A stretch of DNA of 64,000 bases from Bacillus safensis (GCA_030159235.1 BSBG01000004.1:248001-312000); one strand, 5' to 3'; shown: positions 1 through 8,199, counted from the stretch's first letter. Translations and numbers: made by a program. The notes: generated by a model not told the origin, from the letters alone.

Positions 1-376
1 AAAGCGGAAGTGCGACAATGGATACAGCAATCAAAGGAAATAGCTGAGAAATGAAGCTAAAATGGAAAGCTTGTTTTAAATAAGGCTCCATCTTCCCTTC
101 CAAAGGAAGCAAAAACACGAGATCTGCTTCTTTGATCAATGTACGCACGTAAGAGCTTGTCAGCACCAAGGAGAAAACAACGGCCATTACCCAATAGGAC
201 GGGAAATGAGCCGGAATATGTTTGAGCCAGTTGCTATACCAGCTCGCTCCGCCTGCAAGGAAAAAAATGAGCACAATGACAAGATGATCGTTGAACATGT
301 ATTTTAAGTATTTTCTTGTTTCTTGTACGTGTTCCTCTAATCTTGATTTCCAAATCGATTGCGTTGTTTTACTCAT
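1..376 (-). CDS. ecsB: EcsB, ABC transporter membrane protein (5' part; gene runs off the window)
   Basis: Only the N-terminal ~125 residues are present; the gene continues past base 1. The protein starts MSKTTQSIW at an ATG at 374-376, inside the 3' end of ecsA (8-nt overlap, so translationally coupled). It shows a basic cytoplasmic segment and then hydrophobic membrane segments, as expected for the permease partner of EcsA. In B. subtilis the Ecs transporter affects protein secretion, competence and intramembrane proteolysis; its substrate is unsettled. The identification rests on synteny with ecsA and the visible N-terminus. Confidence 0.85.
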   Translation of the reverse strand, partial: MSKTTQSIWKSRLEEHVQETRKYLKYMFNDHLVIVLIFFLAGGASWYSNWLKHIPAHFPSYWVMAVVFSLVLTSSYVRTLIKEADLVFLLPLEGKMEPYLKQAFHFSFISQLFPLIAVSIVALPL

Positions 377-1109
377 AGCTTTCTTCCTTTGTTAATTCCA
401 AATAAAGATCATCGAGTGTCGCATCTCTCATATTGAACTGTTCTCTCAGCTCTGCCAGTGTTCCTTTCGCTCTGATTTCTCCTTCGTGCAAAATAATAAA
501 GGAATCACAATAACGTTCAGCTGTCGCCAAAATATGCGTGGACATGAGGACACTCGCGCCGTTGTTCTTTACAGCATTCATTCTTTCAAGCAGTGCATTT
601 ATCGCAAGAGGATCAAGCCCTAAAAACGGTTCATCGATGATATACAGCTCTGGTTCAACAAGGAATGCACACATAATCATGACCTTCTGCTTCATTCCTT
701 TTGAAAAATGAGCAGGGAACCATTTGAGCCGTTTCTCCATACGAAATTCTTTCAGTAACGATGGCAGTCGTTCGTCTAATTGTTCCTTTGACAGACCGTA
801 AGCCATCGCTGTCAGCTCTAAATGCTCTTTTAAGGTTAATTCTTCATATAAAACAGGTGTTTCTGGAATAAACGTAAATTGGGAACGATACGCCTCTTGA
901 TCGTCTTGAAGAGTTCGACCATTCAATTCAATAACACCTTTATGCGGTTTCATGAGCCCGATGATATGACGGATGGTTGTACTTTTCCCCGCCCCGTTTA
1001 AGCCAATGAGACCGACGATTTGATTTCTTTCTAATTCAAATGAAATATTTTTTAGAACGGGATTCTTCGTATATCCACCCGTTACCTCTTTTACAGTGAG
1101 AAGGGACAT
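369..1109 (-). CDS. ecsA: EcsA, ABC transporter ATP-binding protein
   Basis: This 246-residue nucleotide-binding domain is the usual length for EcsA. Walker A (GLNGAGKST) lies at about residues 36-44, an EcsA-type signature (FSKGMKQK) at 135-142 in place of classical LSGGQ, and Walker B (YIIDEP) at 156-161. The ATG at 1109 is preceded by AAAGGAACG on the minus strand. ecsB starts inside its 3' end, so the two form one operon. Known role: it energises the EcsB membrane subunit, and loss of Ecs impairs exoprotein secretion and site-2 protease activity in B. subtilis. Confidence 0.95.
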   Translation of the reverse strand: MSLLTVKEVTGGYTKNPVLKNISFELERNQIVGLIGLNGAGKSTTIRHIIGLMKPHKGVIELNGRTLQDDQEAYRSQFTFIPETPVLYEELTLKEHLELTAMAYGLSKEQLDERLPSLLKEFRMEKRLKWFPAHFSKGMKQKVMIMCAFLVEPELYIIDEPFLGLDPLAINALLERMNAVKNNGASVLMSTHILATAERYCDSFIILHEGEIRAKGTLAELREQFNMRDATLDDLYLELTKEESYE

Positions 1110-1596
1110 AAATTCGTTCCTTTCTTTCCTTTTTCCTTTATAGTAACAAAAACGAAAGGTAATTTGAAATGTTTACCTATAGACGAGTCATGAATAAAAA
1201 ATAGGCACCTTGGTCATCATAATGTATGTAGAAGAAATGAACTTGATGACCAATAAGTAAATGAGGTGTTTGTTAAAGGCAAAGAACCGCATGACAAGTT
1301 GGTTTTTCATCTAAAAACCTTAGCTTCTGTTTTGCTTCACTGATTCTTGATTTTTGTGTCCTATACAATATGTATACGACAAACCAAAACGTCAAATGAG
1401 GTGTTTACGGCAGAAATAGTAGGCATATGAATTCTTTATTTCAGTAAATAGAGAATTCAAAAGGCATATCGAATGAAAGCATCAGCATTTCTTCTGCAGG
1501 AGCAGGATGAGCGACCAAAGGAGTTCGCTTGTCCTGTTTTCTTTTTTACTTCCTTTTGTGATACGATAAAGGAAAAATAATGAGGAGTGACATGGC
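1110..1596. other. Divergent ecsA-hit intergenic region with unexplained repeats
   Basis: No gene is convincing in these 487 bases. Three structures are visible: an 8-bp inverted repeat (GGTCATCA at 1212-1219, TGATGACC at 1244-1251); a 13-bp direct repeat (AAATGAGGTGTTT at 1259-1271 and 1394-1406); and a 13-bp inverted repeat (one G-U pair, 4-nt loop, 1429-1458) flanked by AGGCATAT at 1421-1428 and 1462-1469. Promoters for ecsA and hit must lie here. Confidence 0.5.
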
Positions 1597-2025
1597 GTGA
1601 GCGACTGCATTTTTTGCAAGATCATTGATGGAGACATTCCATGTGCAAAAGTATATGAAGACGAGCATGTATTGGCTTTTCTTGATATTAGCCAAGTAAC
1701 AAAAGGACATACCCTTGTAATCCCAAAAATACATAAAGAAAACATTTATGAGATGACACCAGAAGTGTCTAACCACTACTTCCAAGCGATTCCGAAAATT
1801 GCAAGGGCGATCAAACAGGAATTTGAACCAATCGGGTTAAACCTTCTGAACAACAACGGTGAAAAGGCGGGACAATCTGTGTTCCATTACCATATGCATA
1901 TCATTCCACGCTACGGCAAAGGCGATGGCTTTGGTGCCGTATGGAAATCACATCAAGATCAATACACGTCAGAGGATTTAAAGGACATTTCTTCTGCTAT
2001 CCACACACGGCTTACCTCATCTTAA
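1597..2025 (+). CDS. hit: HIT-family nucleotide hydrolase/transferase (Hit)
   Basis: This 142-residue histidine-triad protein has the catalytic H-x-H-x-H as HYHMH at residues 97-101 and an N-terminal Cys pair (C4, C7) typical of zinc-binding HINT-like members. The GTG start at 1597 is chosen because GAGGAGTGA lies just upstream; the nearby ATG at 1592 meets a stop at once. It is transcribed divergently from ecsA, as in B. subtilis. HIT proteins hydrolyse nucleoside phosphoramidates or dinucleotides; the physiological substrate is not established. A terminator overlaps its stop codon. Confidence 0.93.
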   Translation: MSDCIFCKIIDGDIPCAKVYEDEHVLAFLDISQVTKGHTLVIPKIHKENIYEMTPEVSNHYFQAIPKIARAIKQEFEPIGLNLLNNNGEKAGQSVFHYHMHIIPRYGKGDGFGAVWKSHQDQYTSEDLKDISSAIHTRLTSS

Positions 2026-2040
2026 AAGATGAGGTTTTTC
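2014..2040 (+). terminator. Terminator of hit
   Basis: A 10-bp stem (ACCTCATCTT / AAGATGAGGT) with a 2-nt gap and trailing T's overlaps the hit stop codon. Confidence 0.85.
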
Positions 2041-2184
2041 TTATTTTTGCCCCTTTTTATCGCTTTCAACTCTTAATCGTAAGATATTTTGAACGATTCA
2101 AATTTTTTGTCCAAATGCTTCAAATTTGTGATAGGATGGTTTTATCTTTTGATCCATTAACGCGAGAAATAGGGAGAGATTGTG

Positions 2185-3264
2185 ATGAAGCGAACGACAA
2201 ATTTTAATGCTGGTCCAGCGGCACTGCCGCTAGAAGTGCTTCAAAAAGCACAGGAAGAACTTGTTGATTTTAAACAAACTGGGATGTCTGTGATGGAGCT
2301 TTCTCATCGCAGCGGTGAATATGAAGAGGTCCACAATAAAGCAAAAGCGCTTTTGGTGGAACTGATGGACATTCCAGAAGATTATGAAGTCCTCTTTTTA
2401 CAAGGCGGAGCTAGTCTTCAATTTGCGATGATTCCAATGAACTTCTTACATGAAGGCGAAACAGCTCACTTCATTCAAACAGGCGCTTGGTCAGAAAAAG
2501 CATTGTCAGAAGCAAAAGGGTTTGGTCAGACATCTGTGCTTGCTTCAAGTAAAGACGACAACTACTCGTATATTCCCGAAGTAGACTCTTCTGGTTTAAC
2601 AGATGGTGCTTACTTACACATCACATCAAACAATACGATTTTCGGCACACAGTGGAAAACGTTCCCACATACGTCATTGCCGCTCATTGCGGATATGTCC
2701 AGTGATATTCTCAGCAAAAAAATAGACGTTTCTTCATTTGATCTCATTTATGCCGGGGCACAAAAAAACCTAGGGCCTTCTGGCATCACGATTGTGATCG
2801 CACGTAAACGTTTATTAGAGAAAGAGAAAAGCAGCACGCCGAACATTTTAAAATATTCAACACACGCAAAAGCCAACTCTCTTTATCACACACCACCGAC
2901 TTTTGCGATTTATATGCTGTCACTTGTCCTTGAGCATGTTAAACAAGCTGGCGGTGTAGAAGCAGCGGAAAAACGCAACGAACAAAAAGCAGGCATTCTC
3001 TATGATACAATTGATCAAAGCGGCGGTTTTTATAAAGGACATGCGCGTGCTGACAGCCGTTCACATATGAATGTCACCTTTACCCTTCGCGATGACGCAC
3101 TGACTTCATCCTTTGTAGAGAAAGCGAAGCAAGAGCAAATGGTTGGACTTGCCGGCCACCGTTCTGTCGGTGGATGCAGAGCATCTATTTACAATGCGGT
3201 ATCAATTGAAGACTGCCAAAAGCTTGCGGACTTTATGAAAAAGTTCCAGCAAGAAAATGAGTAA
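2185..3264 (+). CDS. serC: Phosphoserine aminotransferase SerC
   Basis: A class V PLP aminotransferase of 359 residues that converts 3-phosphohydroxypyruvate to phosphoserine in serine synthesis (and acts in the pyridoxine route). The N-terminus NFNAGPAALP is diagnostic, and the PLP lysine lies in GAQKNLGPSG (about K194). ATG 2185 is preferred over the in-frame GTG at 2182 because it sits 8 nt from the AGGGAG ribosome site at 2171-2176. A promoter-like TTGTCC with a TAGGAT box lies upstream. trpP follows on the same strand but has its own promoter-like sequence. Confidence 0.95.
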   Translation: MKRTTNFNAGPAALPLEVLQKAQEELVDFKQTGMSVMELSHRSGEYEEVHNKAKALLVELMDIPEDYEVLFLQGGASLQFAMIPMNFLHEGETAHFIQTGAWSEKALSEAKGFGQTSVLASSKDDNYSYIPEVDSSGLTDGAYLHITSNNTIFGTQWKTFPHTSLPLIADMSSDILSKKIDVSSFDLIYAGAQKNLGPSGITIVIARKRLLEKEKSSTPNILKYSTHAKANSLYHTPPTFAIYMLSLVLEHVKQAGGVEAAEKRNEQKAGILYDTIDQSGGFYKGHARADSRSHMNVTFTLRDDALTSSFVEKAKQEQMVGLAGHRSVGGCRASIYNAVSIEDCQKLADFMKKFQQENE

Positions 3265-3339
3265 AAAGGCTTTTCTATAAGGAAATAAATTTGTTATAAT
3301 AACGAGAAGTATAAAGTCATGACTCTTGCAATAAATGAT

Positions 3340-3410
3340 GAGCCATATTATTGGAGAGTCCTATAAGAGCTTAGCAGAGGAGAGCATAGAAATGAAAACA
3401 AAAGAATTAG
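3340..3410 (+). promoter_or_regulatory. TRAP-type (G/U)AG repeat ladder over the trpP ribosome site
   Basis: Five triplets, GAG 3367, TAG 3372, GAG 3377, GAG 3382 and TAG 3387, follow one another with exactly 2-nt spacers and run through the Shine-Dalgarno region to the ATG at 3392. Further NAG triplets lie at 3340, 3354, 3402 and 3408. In B. subtilis, tryptophan-loaded TRAP (MtrB) binds such a ladder at trpP and blocks translation. The mtrB gene is outside this window, so function here is inferred. A TATAAT-like -10 lies at about 3293-3298. Confidence 0.8.
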
Positions 3411-3910
3411 TGATTATGTCATTGCTTGCAGCAATGGGAGCAGTTTTGCATACGATTTTCCCGCCCATCTTTTTCGGAATGAAACCTGATATGATGCTGG
3501 TCATGATGTTTTTAAGCATCATCCTTTTCCCAAAGGTTCAGCACGTCATCGTGATTGCACTAGTGACTGGTGTCATTTCTGCTTTAACAACAGGATTTCC
3601 AGGCGGACAAATTCCGAATATGATTGATAAACCAGTGACAGCCTTTATCTTCCTAGCCCTTTTCTTATCTTGCATGAAGATAAAGAACAAAGTTGTGCTG
3701 ACCGCTGTATTAACGGCGATTGGAACCATCGTATCCGGCGTGATTTTCCTATCTGCCGCTTTACTGATTACTGGACTGCCAGCTGCATTACCGGCACTGC
3801 TTGTAGGCGTTGTCCTGCCAGCAGCCGTGATTAATACCATCGCCATGGTATTTGTCTTCCCAATTGCTCAGTCCATTTTGAGACGTGCAAGAATGATAGA
3901 AGTTGCTTAA
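3392..3910 (+). CDS. trpP: Tryptophan transporter TrpP
   Basis: A 172-residue membrane protein starting MKTKELVIMSLLAAMGAVLH, the same length and N-terminus as B. subtilis TrpP. About five hydrophobic segments and conserved stretches such as GMKPDMM and GQIPNMIDKP mark this ECF-like small-molecule importer family. The longer frame from 3335 is not used: its extra 19 codons are the TRAP ladder and ribosome site. Tryptophan-dependent translational repression is predicted from that leader. A strong terminator follows. Confidence 0.93.
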   Translation: MKTKELVIMSLLAAMGAVLHTIFPPIFFGMKPDMMLVMMFLSIILFPKVQHVIVIALVTGVISALTTGFPGGQIPNMIDKPVTAFIFLALFLSCMKIKNKVVLTAVLTAIGTIVSGVIFLSAALLITGLPAALPALLVGVVLPAAVINTIAMVFVFPIAQSILRRARMIEVA

Positions 3911-3920
3911 CGAATAACCG

Positions 3921-3953
3921 AACCTCTTCATAATAGATGAAGAGGTTTTTTTC
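3921..3953 (+). terminator. Terminator of trpP
   Basis: Inverted repeat AACCTCTTCA / TGAAGAGGTT with a 7-base T run. Confidence 0.9.
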
Positions 3954-3959
3954 ATGCTT

Positions 3960-4151
3960 TTATAAAAGAAAAAGGGTCAGCACTAAAATGAGGAGCGAAA
4001 TCCCTGCACCTGCCGCACACACAAGTGCTTTTTGTTTTAATACATGTTTTGGCGGATAAGACCCTGCATACCCAAGCTGTCTTGCATAATGGATAGAACC
4101 ACCTGTAAAAACGATACCGATACACGTAAAAACGAACAGAAAGACAGACAA
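3960..4151 (-). CDS. Small two-helix membrane protein (DUF5316-like)
   Basis: A 63-residue protein with a hydrophobic helix at each end and a short polar middle (about HYARQLGYAGSYPPKH). I chose the TTG at 4151 because a very strong ribosome site (AAAAGGGAGGGGAG) precedes it; a longer reading from the TTG at 4196 would translate through that site. Its shape resembles the DUF5316 group of small Bacillus membrane proteins, a tentative match. Function unknown. It faces trpP and shares the intergenic terminator. Confidence 0.55.
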   Translation of the reverse strand: MSVFLFVFTCIGIVFTGGSIHYARQLGYAGSYPPKHVLKQKALVCAAGAGISLLILVLTLFLL

Positions 4152-4279
4152 CCTTCTCCCCTCCCTTTTCTTCAAAAGTATGCTAAAATAAAGCAAGCTA
4201 TGTATGGAAGTTCAATGAAGCTGATCGTCAGCTCGGAGAGAACATGCGAATGTGTAAAATTTGACTAGAGGTGATTTGA

Positions 4280-4636
4280 ATGGCTAGTGGACGTTCTTTA
4301 TTAACAGGATTATTTGTAGGCGGTCTCCTCGGAGGTGCGGCAGTGCTCCTGACGACTCCCTCTTCTGGCAGAGATGTGCGCGGAAAGATGAAAGACGGCT
4401 ATGACAAATTCGAAGATACGCTGACAAGATTAAAAAGAGATGGACAAGCTTTAAAAGAGCAAATTGTGGAAACAGCAAAAGAAAGCGCAGAGGTTATTAA
4501 AGAAGTCGGGGCTGAATTGCAAACATCGATCCAGCAATGGCGCGAAGAAATCAAACCTCATCAGCAGGACTTGCAAAAGGAAATTCATGAAATTGAGGAA
4601 AAGCTCAAACAACTGGAGAAAACCTTACAAAACTAA
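4280..4636 (+). CDS. yhaH: YhaH, YtxH-domain protein
   Basis: A 118-residue protein with one N-terminal membrane helix rich in Gly (about residues 6-27, GLFVGGLLGGAAVLLTTPSSGR), followed by a highly charged coiled-coil tail. This is the YtxH architecture seen in several Bacillus stress proteins. The Gly-rich helix followed by PxSGR is the family hallmark. An ATG with AGAGGTGA upstream starts it and a strong hairpin terminator follows. The biochemical role is unknown. Confidence 0.88.
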   Translation: MASGRSLLTGLFVGGLLGGAAVLLTTPSSGRDVRGKMKDGYDKFEDTLTRLKRDGQALKEQIVETAKESAEVIKEVGAELQTSIQQWREEIKPHQQDLQKEIHEIEEKLKQLEKTLQN

Positions 4637-4667
4637 TATACTCACAAAAAAATATTCGTTTACAAAA

Positions 4668-4698
4668 GTGTGCGGGGTGCGTATCCCGCACTTTTTTT
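4668..4698 (+). terminator. Terminator of yhaH
   Basis: Stem GTGCGGG / CCCGCAC (4670-4691) followed by seven T's. Confidence 0.9.
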
Positions 4699-4823
4699 GT
4701 TGAAAAAAGGTTATTTTGTCAATGTTTTTCATGTCTTTTAAAAATTCTTGAATTTTCAGCTTTATTAATCTTTATTTTATTGGCATAATAGAATTACAAG
4801 AAAAAGAGAAGTAGGTGAAATGG

Positions 4824-5444
4824 ATGAATCATTCGGAGCAGCCTTTCGATGTAAAAGAAGCACTTTTATTCAGTCAAAGAATGGCCCAATTGAGCAAAGC
4901 TCTTTGGAAATCCATTGAAAAGGACTGGCAGCAGTGGATCAAACCGTATAACCTAAATATCAACGAACACCATATTTTGTGGATTGCTTATCAATTAAAA
5001 GGAGCTTCAATATCAGAAATTGCAAAGTTTGGCGTCATGCATGTATCAACGGCATTTAACTTCTCCAAAAAATTGGAGGAACGAGGATTTTTAAAATTTT
5101 CTAAAAAGTTAAACGATAAGCGCAATACGTATATTGAACTAACGCCAAAAGGCGAAGAGACATTCCATAAACTACTCGAAGATTTTGACCCGGCCCGAAC
5201 TGGTATTGTCAAAGGCGCACAGCCGCTTCATGACATTTACGGAAAGTTCCCTGAGATTTTAGAAATGATGTGTATCATCCGAAACATTTATGGTGAGGAT
5301 TTCATGGAGATTTTTGAGAAATCGTTTTCAAACATTGAGAAGGACTTTTTGAATGAACGAGGAAAAGTCACGAAAAGGTCTGAGGAACTTGAAAACTCAG
5401 CTGAGGCAGCAGAAAAAGCAGCTAAAACAAATCAAATTGTTTAA
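4824..5444 (+). CDS. hpr: MarR-family transition-state repressor Hpr (ScoC)
   Basis: A 206-residue winged-helix protein with the conserved core [19 protein letters not shown] and [12 protein letters not shown], nearly the B. subtilis Hpr/ScoC sequence. It represses extracellular protease, peptide transport and sporulation genes during growth. The ATG at 4824 sits 8 nt from AGG at 4813-4815; the longer GTG frame at 4815 overlaps that site. The C-terminal tail is charged and rich in Glu, Lys and Ala. Its 3' end overlaps the convergent yhaI by 23 nt. Confidence 0.95.
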   Translation: MNHSEQPFDVKEALLFSQRMAQLSKALWKSIEKDWQQWIKPYNLNINEHHILWIAYQLKGASISEIAKFGVMHVSTAFNFSKKLEERGFLKFSKKLNDKRNTYIELTPKGEETFHKLLEDFDPARTGIVKGAQPLHDIYGKFPEILEMMCIIRNIYGEDFMEIFEKSFSNIEKDFLNERGKVTKRSEELENSAEAAEKAAKTNQIV

Positions 5445-5766
5445 TGATCTTTATAAATTCATTCATTAACGGCTGAAACAGTCCTTGATCATGCAAAGCA
5501 AATATGGTCTCATGAACATCCAGCTTTTCAATTAATTGTCCCGCAAAAAGCGCAAGGAGATCGTCAAACATGACGTAGCCTTGTGCTTTTTGTTTATCCA
5601 TTTCCTCAGAAAGCTCAGCACAAATACGCTCAATATCCTCTGCCTCTTCTTTTGATACTCGTTGCCTGATCAATAACGCATAATATGGATAACAGCTCAT
5701 ATCGGTTGCCGTCAATAGAAGCTCCATATAATATTCGAGCTGGCTCATTCGTTCCTCAATACTCAT
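5422..5766 (-). CDS. yhaI: YhaI, DUF1878 protein
   Basis: A 114-residue, mostly helical acidic protein ([18 protein letters not shown] at the start). Length and position beside hpr match B. subtilis YhaI (DUF1878), a family of unknown function. A GAGGGAACG ribosome site precedes the ATG. The gene is convergent with hpr and overlaps its last 23 nt, so transcription of the two may interfere. Confidence 0.88.
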   Translation of the reverse strand: MSIEERMSQLEYYMELLLTATDMSCYPYYALLIRQRVSKEEAEDIERICAELSEEMDKQKAQGYVMFDDLLALFAGQLIEKLDVHETIFALHDQGLFQPLMNEFIKIIKQFDLF

Positions 5767-5998
5767 GTACGTTCCCTCTTTCTCTTAGTCCTTCTATTTT
5801 AGCCGAAATTACTCATTGACGAAAGAGACGAACCTCCCCCTTCTGTCTTTTTTTCTTGAAAAATCCAAAGTTTCCTCTCTTTATTCCATATGAAGGCAGT
5901 ATTTTATTTTTTTTTATCAAAACCATTGATTTTTATCCTCAGGAAGAGTAAATTATCTTGAGATATTCAATTCGATTTTTAGATTGGAAGGATGAAAA

Positions 5999-6520
5999 AT
6001 GAATTGTTGGAAGACCATTAATCTTGAAAAGGATTATGGTTATACGAGAATGATGATTTCAGCCATAAGTCTTGCTATACTTTTTTTCATTATGGCATTT
6101 TTATGTTTTCAGCTGACTCATCCTGAAACGAGGCTAAGCAGCCATAACGCACCGCTTTTCGCTGTGCTTTTACTTATGACATTGCTTGTCCACCGTGTGG
6201 TTCACTTAATCCCAGTAATGAAAAACAAGAAAAAAATGACGCTATTTATGAAACGAAATTGCTGGCAGCGTGTGCCTAAGAAAGTGATGCTTTATTCACT
6301 TCTCAGCCCGTTTTGTGTCATCTCACCGGTTTATTTTGTGTTAGGCGTGGTGTTTCCGATGTACGCCCACTATTTTATCATCATCGCAAGTATTCATGCG
6401 GGCTATTGTTTGCCTGACTTTTTATTTGCATGGAAGCTGCTAAAAGCACCTAAATCCTGTATCATCGATCAAGCTCAAGACGAGTTTGATATTTTAGTTG
6501 ACCAAACTTCCTCATCATGA
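5999..6520 (+). CDS. yhaJ: YhaJ, DUF3267-type membrane protein
   Basis: A 173-residue protein with about four membrane segments, matching YhaJ by position and by the N-terminus MNCWKTINLEKDYG. DUF3267 proteins resemble membrane metalloproteases with an HExxH centre; here the corresponding stretch reads HRVVH, which lacks the glutamate, so catalytic activity is doubtful. The ATG follows GGAAGGATG. It lies between yhaI and yhaK on the same strand as yhaK. Function unknown. Confidence 0.8.
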   Translation: MNCWKTINLEKDYGYTRMMISAISLAILFFIMAFLCFQLTHPETRLSSHNAPLFAVLLLMTLLVHRVVHLIPVMKNKKKMTLFMKRNCWQRVPKKVMLYSLLSPFCVISPVYFVLGVVFPMYAHYFIIIASIHAGYCLPDFLFAWKLLKAPKSCIIDQAQDEFDILVDQTSSS

Positions 6521-6602
6521 GGTTTTTAGAGCCAACTTCTATCTTTTTCATAAAAAATTTGGTAATGTAGTATGGGAATAGCATAGAGAGGGGGGATCTC
6601 CG

Positions 6603-6788
6603 ATAGTTTTATTTTACTTCATCGTCTTTGCCGCGTTTATTGTCTATTCAATAAACAGGCTTACTAATACATTATGCCTTGTCAGAGAGATTCCTGAAGA
6701 ACGGCAAGATAAGGTGTTTCGCTTTATCAATGTATCGATACTGATCTTACTTATCTCATCATTTGTTGAAATTACCATTTCTATTTAA
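6603..6788 (+). CDS. yhaK: YhaK-like small membrane protein with an apparent ATA start
   Basis: A 61-codon frame encodes IVLFYFIVFAAFIVYSINRL... and ends FVEITISI, with two hydrophobic helices around a polar VREIPEERQDK segment. The size, and the position just after yhaJ, suit YhaK. There is no ATG, GTG or TTG before the middle of the gene; an in-frame stop lies at 6579. The only sensible initiation is ATA at 6603, 7 nt after a strong GAGGGGGGA ribosome site. Either AUA initiation is used, as AUU is for infC, or an ATG mutated to ATA. Confidence 0.6.
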   Translation: MVLFYFIVFAAFIVYSINRLTNTLCLVREIPEERQDKVFRFINVSILILLISSFVEITISI

Positions 6789-6798
6789 GATCAAAGCA

Positions 6799-6827
6799 AA
6801 AGCTGCCAGTTTGAAGGCAGCTTTTTG
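6799..6827. terminator. Terminator after yhaK
   Basis: Stem AAGCTGCC / GGCAGCTT followed by T's on the plus strand; A's on the other side let it also serve the minus-strand micro-gene. Confidence 0.8.
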
Positions 6828-6841
6828 TGTATAATCATTGA

Positions 6842-6931
6842 TTAGCAAATCCAAGATGCACCGATGATGATCAATAAGATGAATAACACGACGACTAGTG
6901 CAAAACCGCCAGCAAAGACTTCTCCTCCCAT
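6842..6931 (-). CDS. YjcZ-family sporulation microprotein 1 (29 aa)
   Basis: The frame encodes 29 residues: MGGEVFAGGFALVVVLF, then an isoleucine/leucine-rich end and GASWIC. This Gly-rich head plus single hydrophobic helix (consensus FALxVVLFILLIIxGA) is the YjcZ/YhcZ-type small sporulation protein family. It has a near-perfect ribosome site (GCAGGAGGTG) about 7 nt upstream. A paralogue in the same orientation lies 145 bp away. The family is associated with spore formation in Bacillus; the molecular role is unknown. Confidence 0.82.
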   Translation of the reverse strand: MGGEVFAGGFALVVVLFILLIIIGASWIC

Positions 6932-7023
6932 GTGAAAACACCTCCTGCCAGGTCTTCCTCTGTTCTAAGCTCAGTGTATGCAGAAAAATTGAAAACGTTT
7001 AGGCACCTGTCATCGTTTGAAAA

Positions 7024-7056
7024 AAGAACCGCCCGCACGCACGGCAGGACGGCTCC
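7024..7056 (-). terminator. Terminator of the second YjcZ-type microgene
   Basis: On the minus strand GAGCCGUCC pairs with GGGCGGUUC (two G-U pairs), followed by six U's. Confidence 0.7.
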
Positions 7057-7075
7057 TTCTGTCACAGCGATTTAA

Positions 7076-7162
7076 TTAGTAAAGATATGCTGCACCAACG
7101 ATGATCAGCAAAATGAATAGCACGACCAATAAAGCAAACCCATTAGAATATCCTGCTCCCAT
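7076..7162 (-). CDS. YjcZ-family sporulation microprotein 2 (28 aa)
   Basis: The frame encodes 28 residues: MGAGYSNGFALLVVLF, then ILLIIVGAAYLY. It is a clear paralogue of the product at 6842-6931, with the same FAL-VVLFILLII core and an AAAGGAGGC ribosome site. Its own terminator follows, so the two paralogues are separate transcription units. It lies head to head with prsA. Sporulation association comes from the family; no direct evidence here. Confidence 0.82.
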   Translation of the reverse strand: MGAGYSNGFALLVVLFILLIIVGAAYLY

Positions 7163-7323
7163 ATAATTCAGCCTCCTTTTTGTGATCACTATATGTGTAT
7201 GTTGACCGCAATTTTTTGACTAGACGAATGCCCTTCCATTTGCATTTCTTTTTACAGCGTGTCACAATATGTTATGATACAAACAATGATAAATAATTTG
7301 GAAAGATTAGGAGTGTTTTTTGA

Positions 7324-8199
7324 ATGAAAAAAATGGCTTTAGCAGCTGTAACAGCAGTAAGTGTTTTAACTCTTGGCGCATGCAGTAGCGGTGATAAAGA
7401 AGTTATTGCAACAACAAAATCAGGAGATGTCACAAAAGAAGAACTTTATACAACTCTTAAAAAGCAAGCAGGTGGAGATGCTTTAAACCTACTTGTTCAA
7501 CAAAAGGTTCTTGCTGACAAATACAAAGTGTCTGATAAAGAGATCGATAAGAAATTGGAAGAATATAAAAAGTCACTTGGTGAAGATCGTTTAAAACAGC
7601 TTCAAGATGAATTCGGTAAAGATTACATCAAAGATCAAGTGAAATATGAGCTGCTGACTCAAAAGGCTGCCAAAGCTAACATCAAAATCACTGATAAAGA
7701 AGTAAAAGCGTACTACGATGACCTTAAAGGGAAAATCCGCGCAAGCCACATTTTAGTAGCTGATAAGAAAACAGCGGACGAAGTGGAAAAGAAATTAGAT
7801 AAAGGCGAAAAATGGGATGCACTTGTATCTGAATATTCAACTGATACCGCATCAGCAGCACAAGGCGGCGATGTAGGCTGGTTCGCCAAAGAAGGCCAAA
7901 TGGACGAGAACTTCAGCAAAGCTGCTTTCAAACTAAAAGTAAATGAAATCAGCAAACCAGTGAAATCACAATTTGGCTACCATATCATTAAAAAGACCGA
8001 AGAACGCGGTAAATACGATGACATGAAAGCAGACTTAAAAAAAGAATTGCTTGACCAAAAACAAGCAGACACAAATGAAATTCAAACCATCTTAAACAAA
8101 TTGGTAAAAGATGCTGATGTAAAAGTAAAAGATAAAGAGCTTGAAAACACGTTCAAAGAAAAGTCTCAACAACCTGCACAAACTCAACAAGGTCAATAA
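7324..8199 (+). CDS. prsA: PrsA, peptidyl-prolyl isomerase foldase lipoprotein
   Basis: A 291-residue lipoprotein: lipobox LGAC with the lipidated cysteine at C20, an N-terminal helical chaperone part, then a parvulin (PpiC) domain at about 138-230 containing SHILV, GGDVGWF and FGYHIIK, and a charged tail. It assists folding of secreted proteins at the outer face of the membrane and is essential in B. subtilis, mainly for penicillin-binding proteins. Length matches the family (292). An ATG preceded by TTAGGAGTG starts it, and a strong terminator follows. Confidence 0.97.
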   Translation: MKKMALAAVTAVSVLTLGACSSGDKEVIATTKSGDVTKEELYTTLKKQAGGDALNLLVQQKVLADKYKVSDKEIDKKLEEYKKSLGEDRLKQLQDEFGKDYIKDQVKYELLTQKAAKANIKITDKEVKAYYDDLKGKIRASHILVADKKTADEVEKKLDKGEKWDALVSEYSTDTASAAQGGDVGWFAKEGQMDENFSKAAFKLKVNEISKPVKSQFGYHIIKKTEERGKYDDMKADLKKELLDQKQADTNEIQTILNKLVKDADVKVKDKELENTFKEKSQQPAQTQQGQ

